This document shows, one piece after another, positions 62,734 through 64,000 of a stretch of 64,000 nucleotides of DNA. The stretch comes from Bacillota bacterium. GTDB lineage: Bacteria > Bacteroidota > Bacteroidia > Bacteroidales > Bacteroidaceae. The notes under the pieces were generated by a model. The model ran no database searches. It saw nothing but the letters and a program-made list of their open reading frames with translations, and was not told the origin of the DNA. The DNA is taken from contig JAMPFD010000001.1 in NCBI GenBank assembly GCA_023664625.1, positions 248,001-312,000 of the forward strand, in the 5' to 3' direction. The number at the start of each line of letters is the position of its first letter. Position 1 is the stretch's first letter. A program made the position numbers and the translations under genes.

Positions 62734-62772
62734 CATTGACATCCATGTAGTTGAGAGACATGGATGTCAATG
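62734..62772. terminator. Perfect 15-bp hairpin after susD3
   Basis: CATTGACATCCATGT (62734-62748) pairs with ACATGGATGTCAATG (62758-62772) around a 9-base loop. There is no T run directly after, so it may protect or process the susCD mRNA instead of terminating it. Confidence 0.6.
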
Positions 62773-62844
62773 AACAATAGTAAAAAGAACACGTACTTAG
62801 TATTAAATTTTGTTAAGTCCTGCTGAATATAAAGAAAATTTCAG

Positions 62845-62852
62845 TACCTTTG
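62845..62852 (+). promoter_or_regulatory. -7 box for the 282-residue secreted protein
   Basis: TACCTTTG on the plus strand, with a leader of about 150 nt before the ATG at 63007. Confidence 0.6.
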
Positions 62853-63006
62853 TCCTCTGTGAATACCACGATATTTATACATTGTTTGCCATAAGGCATA
62901 TAAGATAATGTGAGACATTGATATTCACAGAAGAACAAAGAATTATATGCGACTATTGAACTAACATTTTTAACTATATATTATTAACAACAAAAATTAA
63001 AGAATT

Positions 63007-63855
63007 ATGAAGAAAATTTTTACTCTTATCGCATCTGCATTGATGACACTTGGTGCTAATGCACAGGTGGTTGTGGAACCAATTGAACACACATTCTATA
63101 CAGAGGTTACAGAGAATACTTATGCTGTGACAACGACTCTTGAAGCTGTAACATCAGTATGGGGAGAAGCGAATCTGACATGGGGAATGGGCGTAAGACT
63201 GCCGGCTGACTATGTACTTGTTGACAATGAGAAAATGACCATGAAAACAGCCGTAGAAAGCACACCTATATATTTCTCCGGTAACAAGTGCGGCGATATG
63301 CAAAAGGACTTCCCTGAGTATAAAGGCTATATGAATCTCGGATGCTCTTTCCCTCAGAATAACTGGAAGGGAAACGAACCTGAAACTATAGAGGAAATCG
63401 GTGCACTGTATAAGAATCACCATGGTATTTTCGCTGTTGTTCCTAAGGTTGACGGCACCCTCAGCTTCGGCGTTTATGCCGGTGACAACTCACGTTCTAT
63501 CGGCATCATTGACTTTTCTACAGAGGAAGAGATTCTTGACGGAAAGCCAAGCTCTTTTGTTGCATACAACAACTTCAGAAATGATGGTGTAGAACTTGAT
63601 CAAGACGGTAATGTCACTGTAAAGAATGCTCCTGCATATGTTAAAGGTGAAGTAAAGGCCGGCCGCACATATCTCCTCGTTGGTGGTGACGGTAAGAATC
63701 TCACAATGCATCAGGTTAAGTTCGTTCCTGGCACAGGTACAGGTATCCAGAACGTTGAAGCTGCTGAGAACGCAAAGGTTGCTCCTGTTAAGGTTATTAA
63801 GAACGGTCAGATCATGATCGGTGACTTCAACATCGCAGGCCAGCGTGTTAAGTAA
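63007..63855 (+). CDS. Secreted protein of unknown function with a rearranged C-terminal motif
   Basis: Exported protein of 282 residues. The signal peptide is MKKIFTLIASALMTLGANAQ. The mature part is beta-rich (HTFYTEVTENTYAVTTTLEA, NLTWGMGVRLPADYVLVDNE) with FSFGVYAGDNSR-like strands (read: LSFGVYAGDNSRSIGIIDFS), and no domain I can name. The C-terminus reads KVIKNGQIMIGDFNIAGQRV then K and stop. That is the NGK-type and YN..GQRV-type halves of the shared motif in reverse order compared with the other secreted proteins here. It follows susD3 but has its own promoter. A role in binding pectin fragments or in wall attachment is possible but unsupported. Confidence 0.75.
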   Translation: MKKIFTLIASALMTLGANAQVVVEPIEHTFYTEVTENTYAVTTTLEAVTSVWGEANLTWGMGVRLPADYVLVDNEKMTMKTAVESTPIYFSGNKCGDMQKDFPEYKGYMNLGCSFPQNNWKGNEPETIEEIGALYKNHHGIFAVVPKVDGTLSFGVYAGDNSRSIGIIDFSTEEEILDGKPSSFVAYNNFRNDGVELDQDGNVTVKNAPAYVKGEVKAGRTYLLVGGDGKNLTMHQVKFVPGTGTGIQNVEAAENAKVAPVKVIKNGQIMIGDFNIAGQRVK

Positions 63856-63898
63856 TCTCTATCCTACAAAACAATAAGGCAACAATGCCTTAACATCT

Positions 63899-63929
63899 AT
63901 GGGGAAGCCGCTGTGGTTTCCCCATTTTC
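63899..63929 (+). terminator. Terminator after the 282-residue protein gene
   Basis: An 11-bp stem, ATGGGGAAGCC (63899-63909) with GGTTTCCCCAT (63915-63925), is followed by TTT. Confidence 0.75.
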
Positions 63930-63976
63930 ATGCCCGTTTCTTTCCAAATTCCCTGTAAGGAAGTTTCTTTAGCTAC

Positions 63977-64000
63977 ATAAGTAACTATTGAAAATTATTT
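63977..64000. repeat. Left end of another AAGTAACT-ended element (cut by the window)
   Basis: AAGTAACTATTGAAAATTAT is identical to the left ends at 31881 and 35128. The rest lies outside the window. Confidence 0.6.

Overview
The window looks like chromosome from a Prevotellaceae-type Bacteroidales bacterium (Prevotella/Segatella-like). This rests on three SusC/SusD pairs, many -7 promoter boxes of the Bacteroidetes form TAnnTTTG, leader regions without Shine-Dalgarno sequences, and a short C-terminal motif (Y-N-x-x-G-Q-R-V ... G-x-x-I-x-N-G-K-K) on most large secreted proteins. The species cannot be fixed from the sequence alone.

Layout. 1-2.6 kb: the 5' part of carB (minus strand, cut by the window edge) and a secreted histidine phosphatase. 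3.2-30.2 kb: a large palindromic locus. The left arm (plus strand) and right arm (minus strand) carry the same gene order and converge on the middle: SusC, SusD, HExxH zinc lipoprotein, DUF4302 lipoprotein, a secreted protein with the C-terminal motif, and an M6-type metalloprotease. A decayed AAA-ATPase/PD-(D/E)XK gene lies at the centre. The two arms are diverged paralogues, but their outer ends (end of the SusC leader plus about the first 75 codons) are almost identical and inverted. Only the right end has consensus promoter boxes, and a tyrosine recombinase gene sits just outside it. This resembles a SusC/SusD shufflon built around a peptide-harvesting system.

32.6-45.8 kb: mostly housekeeping genes. 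These are a conserved lipoprotein, argH, an SRPBCC protein, pyrE, comF, prmC-recX, a metallophosphoesterase, a DUF4253 gene broken by an in-frame TAG, an Asp/Glu-racemase-like enzyme, a PAP2 phosphatase, metG, and a class A (A2-like) beta-lactamase. A tRNA-Arg(CCU) follows at 46.1 kb. 46.4-64 kb: a pectin utilisation locus. It has two PL1 pectate lyases sharing a nearly identical C-terminal module, a large PL1-CE8 (lyase plus pectin methylesterase) fusion on the opposite strand, a SusC/SusD pair, and a secreted protein of unknown function. Secreted enzymes would de-esterify and cut homogalacturonan, and SusCD would import the oligomers.

The intergenic DNA is unusually rich in repeats. There is a 22-bp palindromic unit with core GGTTACC in tandem blocks at seven places, an AAGTAACT-ended inverted-repeat element at eight or more places, a third family of about 66 bp, and many strong hairpin terminators.
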